A DNA stretch of 64,000 bases, from positions 1 to 64,000 of the forward strand of contig KE993494.1 in NCBI GenBank assembly GCA_000466585.1, read 5' to 3'. This stretch comes from Clostridiales bacterium oral taxon 876 str. F0540 (lineage in GTDB: Bacteria > Bacillota > Clostridia > Clostridiales > Clostridiaceae). Shown here in pieces: positions 6,901 to 15,193 of this stretch (position 1 is the stretch's first letter; every line of letters starts with the position of its first letter). Below the pieces are notes generated by a model. It had not been told where the DNA came from. It saw only the letters and a list, made by a program, of their open reading frames with translations, and did no database searches. A program made the position numbers and the translations under genes.

Positions 6901-7575
6901 TTACAAATACTCTTCCTTCAATATGTAACCAATTTTATCAGCAGCTTCATCTACAAATCTATTCATCTCTTCTTCTTTTAAATATGTATATTCTCTATCC
7001 AAATTATCTCTTTCACTACTATAAAAGTGTGTTATATATTTTCTCCTATTTTCAAATGCATCATTACTAAAAAAATCCATATAATCATTATTGAATTCAA
7101 CAGCATTCTTATAAATTGAAAGAGCTCTAAAATCCGGATTTCTTTCAATATACAAAAAATCAAGATCATACCAATCTTTCTTTAATGTCCATACCCACTC
7201 TGTTCTATCTTTATCATATAAATATTTAAATTTATCTTTACTTGGTCGAACTATTTCATTTACCCACATAATATCAGTTAATAAATGAGTCAAATAGCCA
7301 AGATAAAAGGATTTCTGATTGTTGTTATATTTTTTTCTCTGATTCACTGTAAAAAATTGTTCGACATATTCGTTTAAATGAATATCTTTTAAGCCATCGG
7401 CATCTGTTGTTTTAAAATGTGAAATATCACCACTTGGAGTAAAAGCCGACCAATCATCGTTTGGTATCCCACTATCTGGCGCAATATTCCCAACTACAAA
7501 CTCTGTAGATTTGAGATTAGATATTTTATCTAGCAATTTGTCTGCAATTCGTAGATGTACCATCCAAGAAGCCAT
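6901..7575 (-). CDS. Zinc-dependent phospholipase C-like protein (cassette gene)
   Basis: 224 residues. The metal-ligand pattern of the zinc-dependent PLC/S1-P1-like fold is visible: H7 in WMVHLRIA, D34 in GNIAPDSG, H53 in DISHFKT, and H97 and D101 in YLGYLTHLLTDIMW. No signal peptide is present, so unlike secreted clostridial alpha-toxins it should be cytosolic, and its substrate need not be a phospholipid. A second protein with the same ligand spacing is encoded at 50640-51296, outside the array. It has a GGAG ribosome binding site at 7575. It is the only gene of the cassette between sites F and G. Confidence 0.75.
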   Translation of the reverse strand: MASWMVHLRIADKLLDKISNLKSTEFVVGNIAPDSGIPNDDWSAFTPSGDISHFKTTDADGLKDIHLNEYVEQFFTVNQRKKYNNNQKSFYLGYLTHLLTDIMWVNEIVRPSKDKFKYLYDKDRTEWVWTLKKDWYDLDFLYIERNPDFRALSIYKNAVEFNNDYMDFFSNDAFENRRKYITHFYSSERDNLDREYTYLKEEEMNRFVDEAADKIGYILKEEYL

Positions 7576-7675
7576 TTGAAGTCTCCTTTCAATAAATAAA
7601 GATAATCAATATAACACTGTAACTTAAATTAAAAAATGCTATGCGCAAACATAACTTTATTAGATTTAAAATATC

Positions 7676-7801
7676 ATATAACGTTTCGCATTCAAGACGT
7701 TCTTGAACCTAGCCAGACCTGGCTTGGTTCAGGAACGTGCTTTGGCTACTTCAGAGGCTTGACCCTATACAGCCAAAGCGAATTTGAATGTTTTGTTAGG
7801 T
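7676..7801 (-). repeat. attC-like site G
   Basis: A 126-bp site of the standard long type, with cores ATATAAC (7676-7682) and GTTAGGT (7795-7801). Outer pair CATTCAAG/TTTGAATG, inner stem GTTCTTGAACC/GGTTCAGGAAC, and distal stem CTTTGGCT/AGCCAAAG. It contains ATGTTTTGTT (7788-7797), the same sequence used as target guide by the IS110 bridge RNA, but is not interrupted. Confidence 0.85.
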
Positions 7802-7971
7802 GTAGTTTTAACCACTACACTTTAAGCTGAGTCTACTCTTTTAACTTTAAATTTAATTCTCATTATAATAAAAATGTGAAATATCTCTTAACTACAAATT
7901 GAAATTTGCGATAATAATCAATCTATTTTCTGCGCACATAATAAACATGGTTGCATCTTTCCCTATTAACA

Positions 7972-8859
7972 TCAATGAGACGTGTCGTTTACCTGACTAG
8001 CAATAGCTTCGACTATGCCTTTCCATGTTCCCTTAGGCATATCATGTCCCATTCCTTCGATTAAAAGTAATTTAGCATTAGGTATTGTGTGTGCTGTATC
8101 TTTCCCTGCTTCAACCGGAAATAATCTATCCTCGGTTCCATGAATCACCAGCGTTGGAACTGTTAATGATAAAAGGTGTTGTCTCCTATCCCCATTAGCA
8201 ACCAACGCTGCATTTTGGCGTATAGCTCCTTGTGGATAATAAGAACGATCATAGCTTTCTTCACAATACCGCCTTGCACGTTCTTCTTCAAAAGGGAATC
8301 CCTTACTCCAAATATTTTTCCACATACGTAAAGTATAATCAATATATTCATCCCGTACATTTGGAGGTGTTGCTGTAACAATCGCCAATGTTTCTGGTGA
8401 TATTTGAGGATTATTCGGATTACCTGTAGATGACATAATAGAAATTAAACTACATATACGCGAAGGATGCCTATAGGCAAAAACCTGAGCAATCGTGCCT
8501 CCCATAGAAGCACCACAGATGTGAGCCTTCTCTATTCCTAACGCATCTAACAAGCCAGCCACATCATCGGCCATATCTTCCAATGTATATGGTGTCTTAA
8601 TTGATTTTCCCTCTTGTGCTGCCTGGTATATTCTTTTCATATCAGGAATACCAGCCGCATCGAATTTTGTAGACAATCCCGCATCGCGGTTATCAAAGCG
8701 TATAACTTGTAAATTATCCTTTGCAAGCATTTCACAAAAATCTGGTTCCCAAAAATTTAGCTGAGCACCATTTCCTGCAATAAGCACTATTGTAGGATTT
8801 GTCTTCTTTCCAAAAACTTCATATTCAATTTGTATGCCATTTGCCTTTACGTGTGCCAT
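7972..8859 (-). CDS. Alpha/beta-hydrolase (cassette gene)
   Basis: 295 residues with a complete alpha/beta-hydrolase catalytic site: oxyanion region IVLIAGNGAQLNFW, the nucleophile elbow CGASMGG with S118, the acid D244 in HGTEDRLFP, and H272 in EGMGHDMPKG. The loop RFDNRDAGLST after strand 4 is typical of the epoxide-hydrolase/haloperoxidase-like branch. It is cytosolic with no signal peptide. Likely an esterase or lactonase, but the substrate cannot be told. The start at 8859 has an AGGGGG ribosome binding site. It lies alone in the cassette between sites G and H, whose ends GTTAGGTGTAGTTTT and AAAATTACACCTAAC are complementary apart from one base. Confidence 0.85.
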   Translation of the reverse strand: MAHVKANGIQIEYEVFGKKTNPTIVLIAGNGAQLNFWEPDFCEMLAKDNLQVIRFDNRDAGLSTKFDAAGIPDMKRIYQAAQEGKSIKTPYTLEDMADDVAGLLDALGIEKAHICGASMGGTIAQVFAYRHPSRICSLISIMSSTGNPNNPQISPETLAIVTATPPNVRDEYIDYTLRMWKNIWSKGFPFEEERARRYCEESYDRSYYPQGAIRQNAALVANGDRRQHLLSLTVPTLVIHGTEDRLFPVEAGKDTAHTIPNAKLLLIEGMGHDMPKGTWKGIVEAIASQVNDTSH

Positions 8860-9041
8860 AACATATATCCCCCTTAGTATTTTTATATTGATACCGTCTT
8901 AATCATGAATGCATCACTAAAGTCTATATAAATTCTTGTTTATCAATTTGTGAATAAGTAATTATTACTTCGCAATAATTTACAATTACGTCTCTAAAAA
9001 CAAAAAACTTTTAAGCTGTTACTCTGTTTATCTAAAATTAC

Positions 9042-9168
9042 ACCTAACGTTCCGCATTCAAGACGTTCCTGAACCTTAGCCAGACATGGCTTGGTGAAGG
9101 AATGTGATTTGGCTACTCCGAAGGCTTGACCCTATATAGCCAAAGCGAACTTGAATGCATTGTTATAC
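9042..9168 (-). repeat. attC-like site H
   Basis: A 127-bp site of the standard long type, with cores ACCTAAC (9042-9048) and GTTATAC (9162-9168). Outer pair CATTCAAG/CTTGAATG, inner stem GTTCCTGAACC/GGTGAAGGAAT, distal stem TTTGGCT/AGCCAAA. Confidence 0.85.
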
Positions 9169-9176
9169 GTCGTGCG

Positions 9177-9854
9177 TCACCACGACACTATATTAGATGG
9201 GTAACCTATTTCATCTATATCTTCTATTAGAACTTCGTAATCAATATCTGAATTTAGAGTCTCAACCATCTCCTTGGTTAATGTCTCATGTCCATATATA
9301 TTCTTAATTATGTCCAAAGGAAAATCGCTCTCATAATAGATGTCTGACCATTTTTTATATACCTCTGGAAGTTCACATAAGATAGTGATTAGGTGCTGTG
9401 ATCCATCGAAATCATGAATATTTGTCATCTTTGCTTTGATTTCAGTTCCTAAGTTTAAAGTGTGCCATTCAGAATCATCATTTAATCTCCAAATAAAAAA
9501 CGTAGCTCTGTCTGTAACAAAAGCAGGCTCTCTTAAAAATTGTTCAAATTGATTGGGTATTTGATTTATTTTGTTTTTCCAGAAATCTTTATCGGTAACG
9601 TCGTTTATGGGTGCATCTATATCAAAACCTTTTATAGCTGCTCCCTCATTAAAGAATAATATGAAATAATCGTTACCTTGACCGTTTCTCATAGATGCCA
9701 TCATTTCATTATCAGACCATTTAGAATTAAAAGAATAATACCTATACTCCCACTCTTGGCAAATAATTGCATCCAACATAGCGATTGATTGACTTATTCT
9801 TTTTAACTTTTCTATATCCGGTAATGATTTTAGATTTACAGTAGATATATTCAT
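9177..9854 (-). CDS. Uncharacterised cassette protein
   Basis: 225 residues that I cannot assign to a named family. It is acidic and cytosolic-looking, with no signal peptide or membrane segment. Recognisable features are a W/Y-rich stretch ICQEWEYRYYSFNSKW near residues 51-66, SMRNGQGNDYFILFF in the middle and an acidic C-terminus (DYEVLIEDIDEIGYPS). The start at 9854 has a GGTAG-like ribosome binding site, and the stop falls 8 bp from the R' core of site H, the classic tight spacing of a cassette gene ahead of its attC. It is the cassette next to the recombinase remnant, which in a working integron would be the most recently captured. Confidence 0.65.
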   Translation of the reverse strand: MNISTVNLKSLPDIEKLKRISQSIAMLDAIICQEWEYRYYSFNSKWSDNEMMASMRNGQGNDYFILFFNEGAAIKGFDIDAPINDVTDKDFWKNKINQIPNQFEQFLREPAFVTDRATFFIWRLNDDSEWHTLNLGTEIKAKMTNIHDFDGSQHLITILCELPEVYKKWSDIYYESDFPLDIIKNIYGHETLTKEMVETLNSDIDYEVLIEDIDEIGYPSNIVSW

Positions 9855-9906
9855 TTTACTACCTCAATTTCATCTTGAAATTTGAACTAATTTTTTTAAG
9901 CATGAC

Positions 9907-9998
9907 GTATAACTATTAAACCCACGAAACAGGTTCGCTTACTATGCCATATTTAGTTAGATTCGCGAACCTGTTTCGCTAATTCTTAACTCTAGGTG
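9907..9998 (-). other. attI-like or degenerate attC site I at the recombinase end
   Basis: It begins with ACGTATAAC (9905-9913), which pairs with the start of the last cassette. It contains a perfect 14-bp inverted repeat CGAAACAGGTTCGC (9925-9938) and GCGAACCTGTTTCG (9965-9978). Its far end, CTCTAGGTGTAG, keeps only the TAGGTGTAG part of a core such as that of site G. It may be a primary attachment site with one proper core or a decayed attC. The hairpin could also act on transcripts leaving the recombinase gene. Confidence 0.55.
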
Positions 9999-10004
9999 TA
10001 GTGT

Positions 10005-10670
10005 CTATTTCCCTGCCATTAATCTATCCAATGGACTTTGTATTTGGGTAATACTTTTTTCAGTAACATGAGTATATATCTCTGTGGTTTTTGAACTTGA
10101 ATGACCTAACAGTTCTTGAATATATCTCAAATCTGTTCCGCCTTCTAATAAATGAGTAGCAAAAGAATGTCTCAAGGTATGAACTGATACATCTTTTTTT
10201 ATTCCAGCTGCTATACAAGCTTTATCAAAAATCTTCTGTACAGATCGCTCTGTCAAATGACCTTTCCCATCTCCCCCTTCAAACAACCAATCCTCAGGCC
10301 TGTATTTTTTTGCATATATTCTTAATTCATCTAACGCTATTTGAGAAAGAACTGTATATCTATCCTTCTTTCCTTTACCTTGCTTTACATGAATAAGCAT
10401 TCTATCACTGTCTATATCACTAATTTTAAGATTTACAACTTCACCCACTCTTAGTCCTGCTGAATAAACCAGGAACAAAATCGCTCTATGCTTTAAATTT
10501 ATAGTTTTTTCAAGTATCTTAGATACTTCTTGATAGCTTAAGACTTCTGGAAGCTTCTTATCTTTCTTTGGTCTATAAAGTTGAACCTCATTTATATTTC
10601 TTTTTAATACAACAGTAAAAAGAAATTTTATACTGCTTATGGATTGACTAGCAACGGAATAATCAAGCAT
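10005..10670 (-). pseudogene. Tyrosine recombinase (XerC/D- or IntI-like), N-terminally truncated
   Basis: 221 residues against about 300-330 for XerC/D or IntI. The catalytic domain is complete: R74 in AGLRVGE, the beta-hairpin lysine in KQGKGKKDR, H164 and R167 in VHTLRHS, H190 in LLGHSSS and Y199 in TEIYTHV, ending with QSPLDRL, an end shared with IntI and related integrases. Only about 40 residues of the N-terminal DNA-clamp domain remain (VASQSISSIKFLF). The frame is closed 39 bp upstream of the ATG and no ribosome binding site precedes it, so it is probably inactive. The extra segment that distinguishes IntI (REWGWQYVFP-like) is absent. It reads toward the cassettes, the reverse of classical integrons. 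Confidence 0.7.
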
Positions 10671-10910
10671 AATAATAGTGCCATTATTTACCGTTATTAT
10701 ACGTATATCTTATCATAATGCAAAATTTATCAACAGTCCTTAATGTAAAAAAGTCAGACTATTCAAGCACCTTATTACACAGCATGAATTTACAAATATA
10801 AATGAACAGTTTAGATAAACACAATATATTCTTATGTTATTTTATTTATTTCTTCTATATTTAAATATTTATATACTTACATATTTATATATTTCTCATT
10901 ATAAGATATA
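10671..10910. other. AT-rich intergenic region upstream of the recombinase remnant
   Basis: 240 bp of very AT-rich sequence between the truncated recombinase and the pepP terminator. I find no ORF with a ribosome binding site and no attC-like palindrome. It may be the scar where the 5' part of the recombinase gene was lost. Confidence 0.4.
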
Positions 10911-10946
10911 AAAAAGAACGTTAAAGAATCCTTCAACGTTCTTTTT
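10911..10946 (-). terminator. Rho-independent terminator after pepP-like gene
   Basis: AAAAAGAACGTT (10911-10922) and AACGTTCTTTTT (10935-10946) form a 12-bp stem with A- and T-runs on both sides, so it may work in both directions. Confidence 0.85.
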
Positions 10947-10949
10947 ATC

Positions 10950-12191
10950 TTATCTATTCATAAAAGCTTCAATATCTTCTACGCTTTTTATAATATCCTT
11001 TGCTAAATCCTCGCAGCCATTATCAGTTACAACTACATCATTTTCAATTCTTATACCGATTTTCTCTTCTTCGATATAAAGTCCTGGTTCAACAGTTAGA
11101 ACCATTCCGGGCTTTAGTTCTAATTCTCTGCTTCCTACATCGTGAGTATCAAGTCCTAAATAATGAGTTACATTATGATAATAGTATTTTGAAAGCTCAG
11201 CATCTTCTTTAATAAGACCTATTTTCTTTAAGCTCTCAGCTAAAGAAGCTCTTGTAGTTTCATTTAACTTTGTATATAGAACTCCCGGTTTAATAACAGC
11301 CATTGTATCAGCCATAGCTTTAAGAACAATGTTGTATATTTCCTTTTGTCTTTCTGTAAACTTTCCGTTTAAAGGGAAAGTACGGCTTATATCTGCGTTG
11401 TAGTAATTCCATTGAGCTCCAAGATCGAATAGAATCAAATCTCCATCTTGTGTCTTTGAATTGTTTTGTGAATAATGAAGTACTGTTCCATTTATGCCTG
11501 ATGCTGCAATTGTTTTAAAAGCATAATCTGTTACTCCGCTGCATTTTAAAACATAATCAAAATCAGCCTCAATTTGATATTCCATCATGCCTGGCTTAGC
11601 ATTTGTCATAAGGCTCTTAATACCTTCATTAGTTATCTCTATAGCTTTTTTAATTTCTGCTATTTCTTCCTCTGTCTTTATAAGTCTTAGGCTGCAAATA
11701 TCTTGATATATGTTTTTAATGCTAAGCTCTGGATATCTTTCCTTAATGGATTTAGCAAAAATATTTGAAACTGTAGGTATCGAATCCCAGCCACTTCTTT
11801 CTAAATCTAAGTAAAGTTTCTTCATTTTATAGTTAAGCATTAATCTAGCTACAGCACCTTCAAAATCTTCAAGATACTGAATATTTTCTATACCTGAAGC
11901 TTCTTTGGCTTCTTCTACAGTCATTCTCTTTCCTACCCATTTTTCAAGTACTGGATCTGCTTTTTCTATAAATAGAGTCTGGTTTACTTTTTTATTTACT
12001 TTAGTTATCATAAGTATCATTTTTTCTCTATTTATACCGGTCATGTAGTAGAAGTTTCTGTTTGGAGTAAAGCTGTAGGCTTCATCCGCAGATTTTTGCG
12101 GTGCTTCTCCTGCAAATAATATAAGCATTGAGTTATCTTTAATGCTCTCTAGAATGTTATCTCTGTTTTTCATGAAAAATTCTTTTTTCAT
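10950..12191 (-). CDS. pepP: Xaa-Pro aminopeptidase (M24B)
   Basis: 413 residues from the chosen start: the ATG at 12191 has AGGAGGG 7 nt upstream, whereas the open frame extends eight codons further without one. The protein has the N-terminal creatinase-like domain (SADEAYSFTPNRNFYYMTGI) and the pita-bread catalytic domain with all metal ligands: two Asp in LFDLGAQWNYYNADISRTFP, His in THYLGLDTHD, and Glu in VEPGLYI and IRIENDVVV. It is a cytosolic dinuclear-metal enzyme that removes N-terminal residues preceding proline. It is monocistronic, with a strong terminator downstream, and marks the start of ordinary chromosome next to the cassette array. Confidence 0.9.
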   Translation of the reverse strand: MKKEFFMKNRDNILESIKDNSMLILFAGEAPQKSADEAYSFTPNRNFYYMTGINREKMILMITKVNKKVNQTLFIEKADPVLEKWVGKRMTVEEAKEASGIENIQYLEDFEGAVARLMLNYKMKKLYLDLERSGWDSIPTVSNIFAKSIKERYPELSIKNIYQDICSLRLIKTEEEIAEIKKAIEITNEGIKSLMTNAKPGMMEYQIEADFDYVLKCSGVTDYAFKTIAASGINGTVLHYSQNNSKTQDGDLILFDLGAQWNYYNADISRTFPLNGKFTERQKEIYNIVLKAMADTMAVIKPGVLYTKLNETTRASLAESLKKIGLIKEDAELSKYYYHNVTHYLGLDTHDVGSRELELKPGMVLTVEPGLYIEEEKIGIRIENDVVVTDNGCEDLAKDIIKSVEDIEAFMNR

Positions 12192-12343
12192 AATCTTCCC
12201 TCCTAAGTGCCCCATTAAAATTACAATAAAGCCATTATTATCCCCTTAGCCTCTAAAACAATTATATCGTTTATTTCAGCATCTCTCAACACAATATTCT
12301 TACAATTATCAATATTAAAACTCTAACAAAGCATTTCTCTTAT

Positions 12344-13183
12344 TTAAAGTCTATTAGTCATATTTTCAAGCATAGAAGCAGTTTCTTTCAAAGATTTTAT
12401 TGATTCAGTTATTTCCTGTATAGCATTAGCTTGTACATTTGAGGAATTAATTGTATTATCAATATTATTTTCTATTTTCACAATAGAATTCTTTATTGTA
12501 TTAAGTATAACGTTTATCTCATTAATGGAATCTTTACTACTAACAGAGAGTTTTCTTACTTCTGTAGCAACTACAGAAAAACCTCTTCCATACTCTCCAG
12601 CCTTTGAAGCTTCAATAGCAGCATTTAGACCTAATAAATTAGTCTGTGATGATATTTGATTTACAATCTTTATTACGTTATCTGTCTTTTTAGACTGTTC
12701 TAAAGTCTCTTGTATATCAGTCTGAATACTGCTGTTTGTCTTCACTATATTTTGAGTCTGCTTATTTATAACTTCAATAGTATTTGCTATTTGGATTGTT
12801 GCATCAACAAGCTTTTTTGATAAATCAAGCACATCATTGCTATTTTTTAAACTTCTGCCATAGGACAGAGCACCAACAATATCTCCAGCATTGTCCTTTA
12901 TTGGAACAGCAACTACCCTTATATTAAATCCTGTTGTTGCTCTATCCGTAGTAATCGCAAAGACTCTATCATTTTTTATAGCTTTCATAAGCACATCATC
13001 TTTTGGAATTGGGTCTCCTACTTTTGCAATAGCCCCCATATTTTCGCTGGTTTTAAATTTTATAAACTTCTCCCTATCTGTAAGTGAAAATGATATTTCA
13101 TCCTCAAACATTAGTGGTAATTGATCCAATATAATATAAAAACAATCTAACACATTAATCTGATTATTTAAATTTACAGCCAT
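12344..13183 (-). CDS. Soluble methyl-accepting-type sensory transducer
   Basis: 279 residues, no membrane segment. Residues 1-120 form a small sensor region (DEISFSLTDREKFIKF, then VRVVAVPIKDNAGDIVGALS-like strands) of the PAS/Cache type. The C-terminal part is an MCP signalling coiled coil with the conserved hairpin tip LNAAIEASKAGEYGRGFSVV, ATEVRKLS. The size and layout match B. subtilis YfmS-like cytosolic transducers. It would signal to CheA, although no che gene is nearby. It stands alone between pepP and accA. Confidence 0.8.
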   Translation of the reverse strand: MAVNLNNQINVLDCFYIILDQLPLMFEDEISFSLTDREKFIKFKTSENMGAIAKVGDPIPKDDVLMKAIKNDRVFAITTDRATTGFNIRVVAVPIKDNAGDIVGALSYGRSLKNSNDVLDLSKKLVDATIQIANTIEVINKQTQNIVKTNSSIQTDIQETLEQSKKTDNVIKIVNQISSQTNLLGLNAAIEASKAGEYGRGFSVVATEVRKLSVSSKDSINEINVILNTIKNSIVKIENNIDNTINSSNVQANAIQEITESIKSLKETASMLENMTNRL

Positions 13184-13280
13184 ATATCCCCCATCCTTTT
13201 ACTTTAGTAATATAACTTGTAACATCGTAAGCTAATTTTAACAATATTCCATCAATATATCAACAATTGAAATTAATTGT

Positions 13281-13316
13281 AAAAAAAGAAGACTAAGTCT
13301 TTTTAACCTAGTCTTA
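13281..13316 (-). terminator. Terminator of the acc-fab operon, overlapping the accA stop codon
   Basis: On the minus strand AAGACTA and TAGTCTT pair around a 13-nt loop and are followed by CTTTTTTT. The 5' arm begins inside the accA stop codon. Confidence 0.85.
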
Positions 13317-14264
13317 CTCCTCATATTCTCCAAAGCTTCTGAACTTGCTGTATCTCTTATTCAAAAGCTCTTCTATTTCATTTTCACAAAGCTTAGGTAT
13401 AATTTCCTCTAAAGCCTTCTTAATATTATCTGCAGTCTCATCTACATTTTTATGCGCACCGCCTGCAGGTTCCTTAATTATTCTATCTATAATTCCGTAA
13501 GCTTTTAAATCTTCAGCAGTTATTTTCATAACTCCTGCTGCTTCTTTGGCTCTGCTGCTGTCCTTCCAAAGTATGCTGGCAAAGCCTTCAGGTGACAGTA
13601 TAGAGTAAATTGAGTTTTCAAGCATCCAAACCTCATCTGAAACAGCCATTGCAAGTGCTCCTCCGCTGCCGCCTTCACCTATGACAATAGAAACAGTTGG
13701 AACTTTTAAATTCGCCATTTCCATTAGGTTTCTTGCAATTGCTTCTCCCTGACCTCTTTCTTCAGCTCCTATACCCGGAAATGCTCCTGGAGTATCTACA
13801 AAACATATTACAGGTCTTCCAAACTTTTCTGCCTGCTTCATAAGTCTTAAAGCTTTTCTGTAGCCTTCAGGATTTGGCATTCCAAAGTTTCTCTTTAGGT
13901 TTTCCTTTGTATCTCTTCCCTTTTGCTGGGCTATGATAGTAACCGCTTTTCCATTAAGCCTTCCTATTCCGGAAACTATGGAAGGGTCATCTCTAAAACT
14001 TCTGTCTCCATGAAGTTCTATAAAATCTGTAAAAATTCTTTCTATATAATCAAGTGCTGTAGGTCTTTCAATAAGTTTAGCAAGAGTTACCTTTTCCCAA
14101 GGCGTCAGATTGCTGTAAGCCTGACTTTTCATGCTCTGAAGCTTAGTTTCCATTTTTTCAATCTCAGAAGCCAAGTCAACCCCATGCTCTCTTGAGAAGA
14201 ACTTGAACTCTTCTATTCTCTTAGATAGTTCTTCAATATTTTTTTCAAATTCTAAAACAGCCAT
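13314..14264 (-). CDS. accA: Acetyl-CoA carboxylase carboxyltransferase alpha subunit
   Basis: 316 residues, the normal length. It contains the crotonase-like carboxyltransferase half: the N-terminal helix pair FEKNIEELSKRIEEFKFF, the LTPWEKVTLAKLIERPTALD segment, and the acyl-CoA site GRPVICFVDTPGAFPGIGAE with GEGGSGGALA following. With AccD it forms the alpha2beta2 carboxyltransferase that moves the carboxyl group from biotin to acetyl-CoA, the first committed step of fatty-acid synthesis. It is the last gene of the operon, 12 bp after accD. Confidence 0.95.
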   Translation of the reverse strand: MAVLEFEKNIEELSKRIEEFKFFSREHGVDLASEIEKMETKLQSMKSQAYSNLTPWEKVTLAKLIERPTALDYIERIFTDFIELHGDRSFRDDPSIVSGIGRLNGKAVTIIAQQKGRDTKENLKRNFGMPNPEGYRKALRLMKQAEKFGRPVICFVDTPGAFPGIGAEERGQGEAIARNLMEMANLKVPTVSIVIGEGGSGGALAMAVSDEVWMLENSIYSILSPEGFASILWKDSSRAKEAAGVMKITAEDLKAYGIIDRIIKEPAGGAHKNVDETADNIKKALEEIIPKLCENEIEELLNKRYSKFRSFGEYEE

Positions 14265-14276
14265 ACTCTCACCATC

Positions 14277-15167
14277 CTAATTGCCGTGCAGATTTAATAT
14301 CTGCCCAAGCGTTTCCTTAAGCTTTTCTCTTGATACTACAGCATCTATAAATCCATGCTCAAGCAAAAATTCTGCAGTTTGAAAACCTTCAGGAAGACTT
14401 TGTTTTATAGTCTGCTCAATTACTCTTTTTCCTGCGAAGCCAATAAGTGCTCCAGGCTCAGCCAGGATAATATCACCCAGCATTGCAAAGCTTGCAGTAA
14501 CTCCGCCTGTAGTTGGATCTGTAAGTACCGGGATATATAAAAGACCTGCTTCATTATGTTTTGCAAGAGCTGAGCTTACCTTTGCCATCTGCATTAGAGA
14601 AAACATTCCCTCCTGCATTCTAGCTCCTCCTGATGCAGTAAATATTACCACAGGAAGTTTTTCAGAGGTTGCATATTCTATTGCCCTTGTAAGCTTTTCA
14701 CCTACTACAGAACCCATGCTTCCCATCATAAACCTGCTGTCCATTACACCAATAACTAACTCATTTCCATTAACTTTTCCTCTGCCTGTAATTACAGCTT
14801 CTTTTAATCCTGTTTCTTCTTTTAAAGCCTCCAGCTTATTTTCATATCCCGGGAAATTAAGCGGGTTGCTGCTTAAAAGCTCTTTATCAAATTCTACAAA
14901 GCTTTCTTCATCAATGATTGAATTAATTCTATCGAGAGCCGGCAGTCTAAAGTGCTTGCCGCAGTCTTTGCATACCATCATATGCTTTTCTAAGTCTTTT
15001 TTATAAATAGCTTTTCCGCAGCACTCGCACTTTACCCACATCCCATTGGGTATGTTTGGCTTTTGTTCCTCTTCATTTTCAATTGGAGAAGTATTCTTAG
15101 GAACACTTCCAGCAGGAGTTTGACTTACTGTTATATATTTAGTTTTCTTGAAAAGTCCGTTAAACAT
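14277..15167 (-). CDS. accD: Acetyl-CoA carboxylase carboxyltransferase beta subunit
   Basis: 296 residues from the ATG at 15167, which follows GGTGAT; the frame is open four codons further. A four-cysteine zinc ribbon (C47, C50, C66, C69 in KCECCGKAIYKKD and VCKDCGKHF) precedes the crotonase fold with VITGRGKVNG, IFTASGGARMQEGMFSLMQM and LTDPTTGGVTASFA. It pairs with AccA. It lies between accC and accA in the fatty-acid operon with 14- and 12-bp gaps. Confidence 0.95.
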   Translation of the reverse strand: MFNGLFKKTKYITVSQTPAGSVPKNTSPIENEEEQKPNIPNGMWVKCECCGKAIYKKDLEKHMMVCKDCGKHFRLPALDRINSIIDEESFVEFDKELLSSNPLNFPGYENKLEALKEETGLKEAVITGRGKVNGNELVIGVMDSRFMMGSMGSVVGEKLTRAIEYATSEKLPVVIFTASGGARMQEGMFSLMQMAKVSSALAKHNEAGLLYIPVLTDPTTGGVTASFAMLGDIILAEPGALIGFAGKRVIEQTIKQSLPEGFQTAEFLLEHGFIDAVVSREKLKETLGQILNLHGN

Positions 15168-15193
15168 CGGTATCACCAACTTCCAGATTGAGA

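Larger units (their letters stand above)
1..9998 (-). mobile_element. Integron-like gene-cassette array (at least nine cassettes)
   Basis: Small minus-strand genes alternate with long imperfect palindromes (sites A-H plus degenerate site I). Read on the minus strand each site runs from an RYYYAAC-like core followed by AAAA to AACGTT followed by a variable core, as in attC sites. The bases just after one site are the reverse complement of the bases just before the next: GTTATATGTA/TACATATAAC for the VOC cassette, GTTATCTGA/TCAGATAAC for DUF3781, GTTATAGGAA/TTCCTATAAC for DUF3788, GTTAGGTGAA/TTCACCTAAC for the double GNAT, GTTATATGA/TCATATAAC for the PLC-like gene, GTTAGGTGTA/TACACCTAAC for the hydrolase and ATACGTC/GACGTAT for the orphan. 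This is expected if each cassette entered as a circle. All cassette genes point the same way. The left end lies outside the window. Confidence 0.85.
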
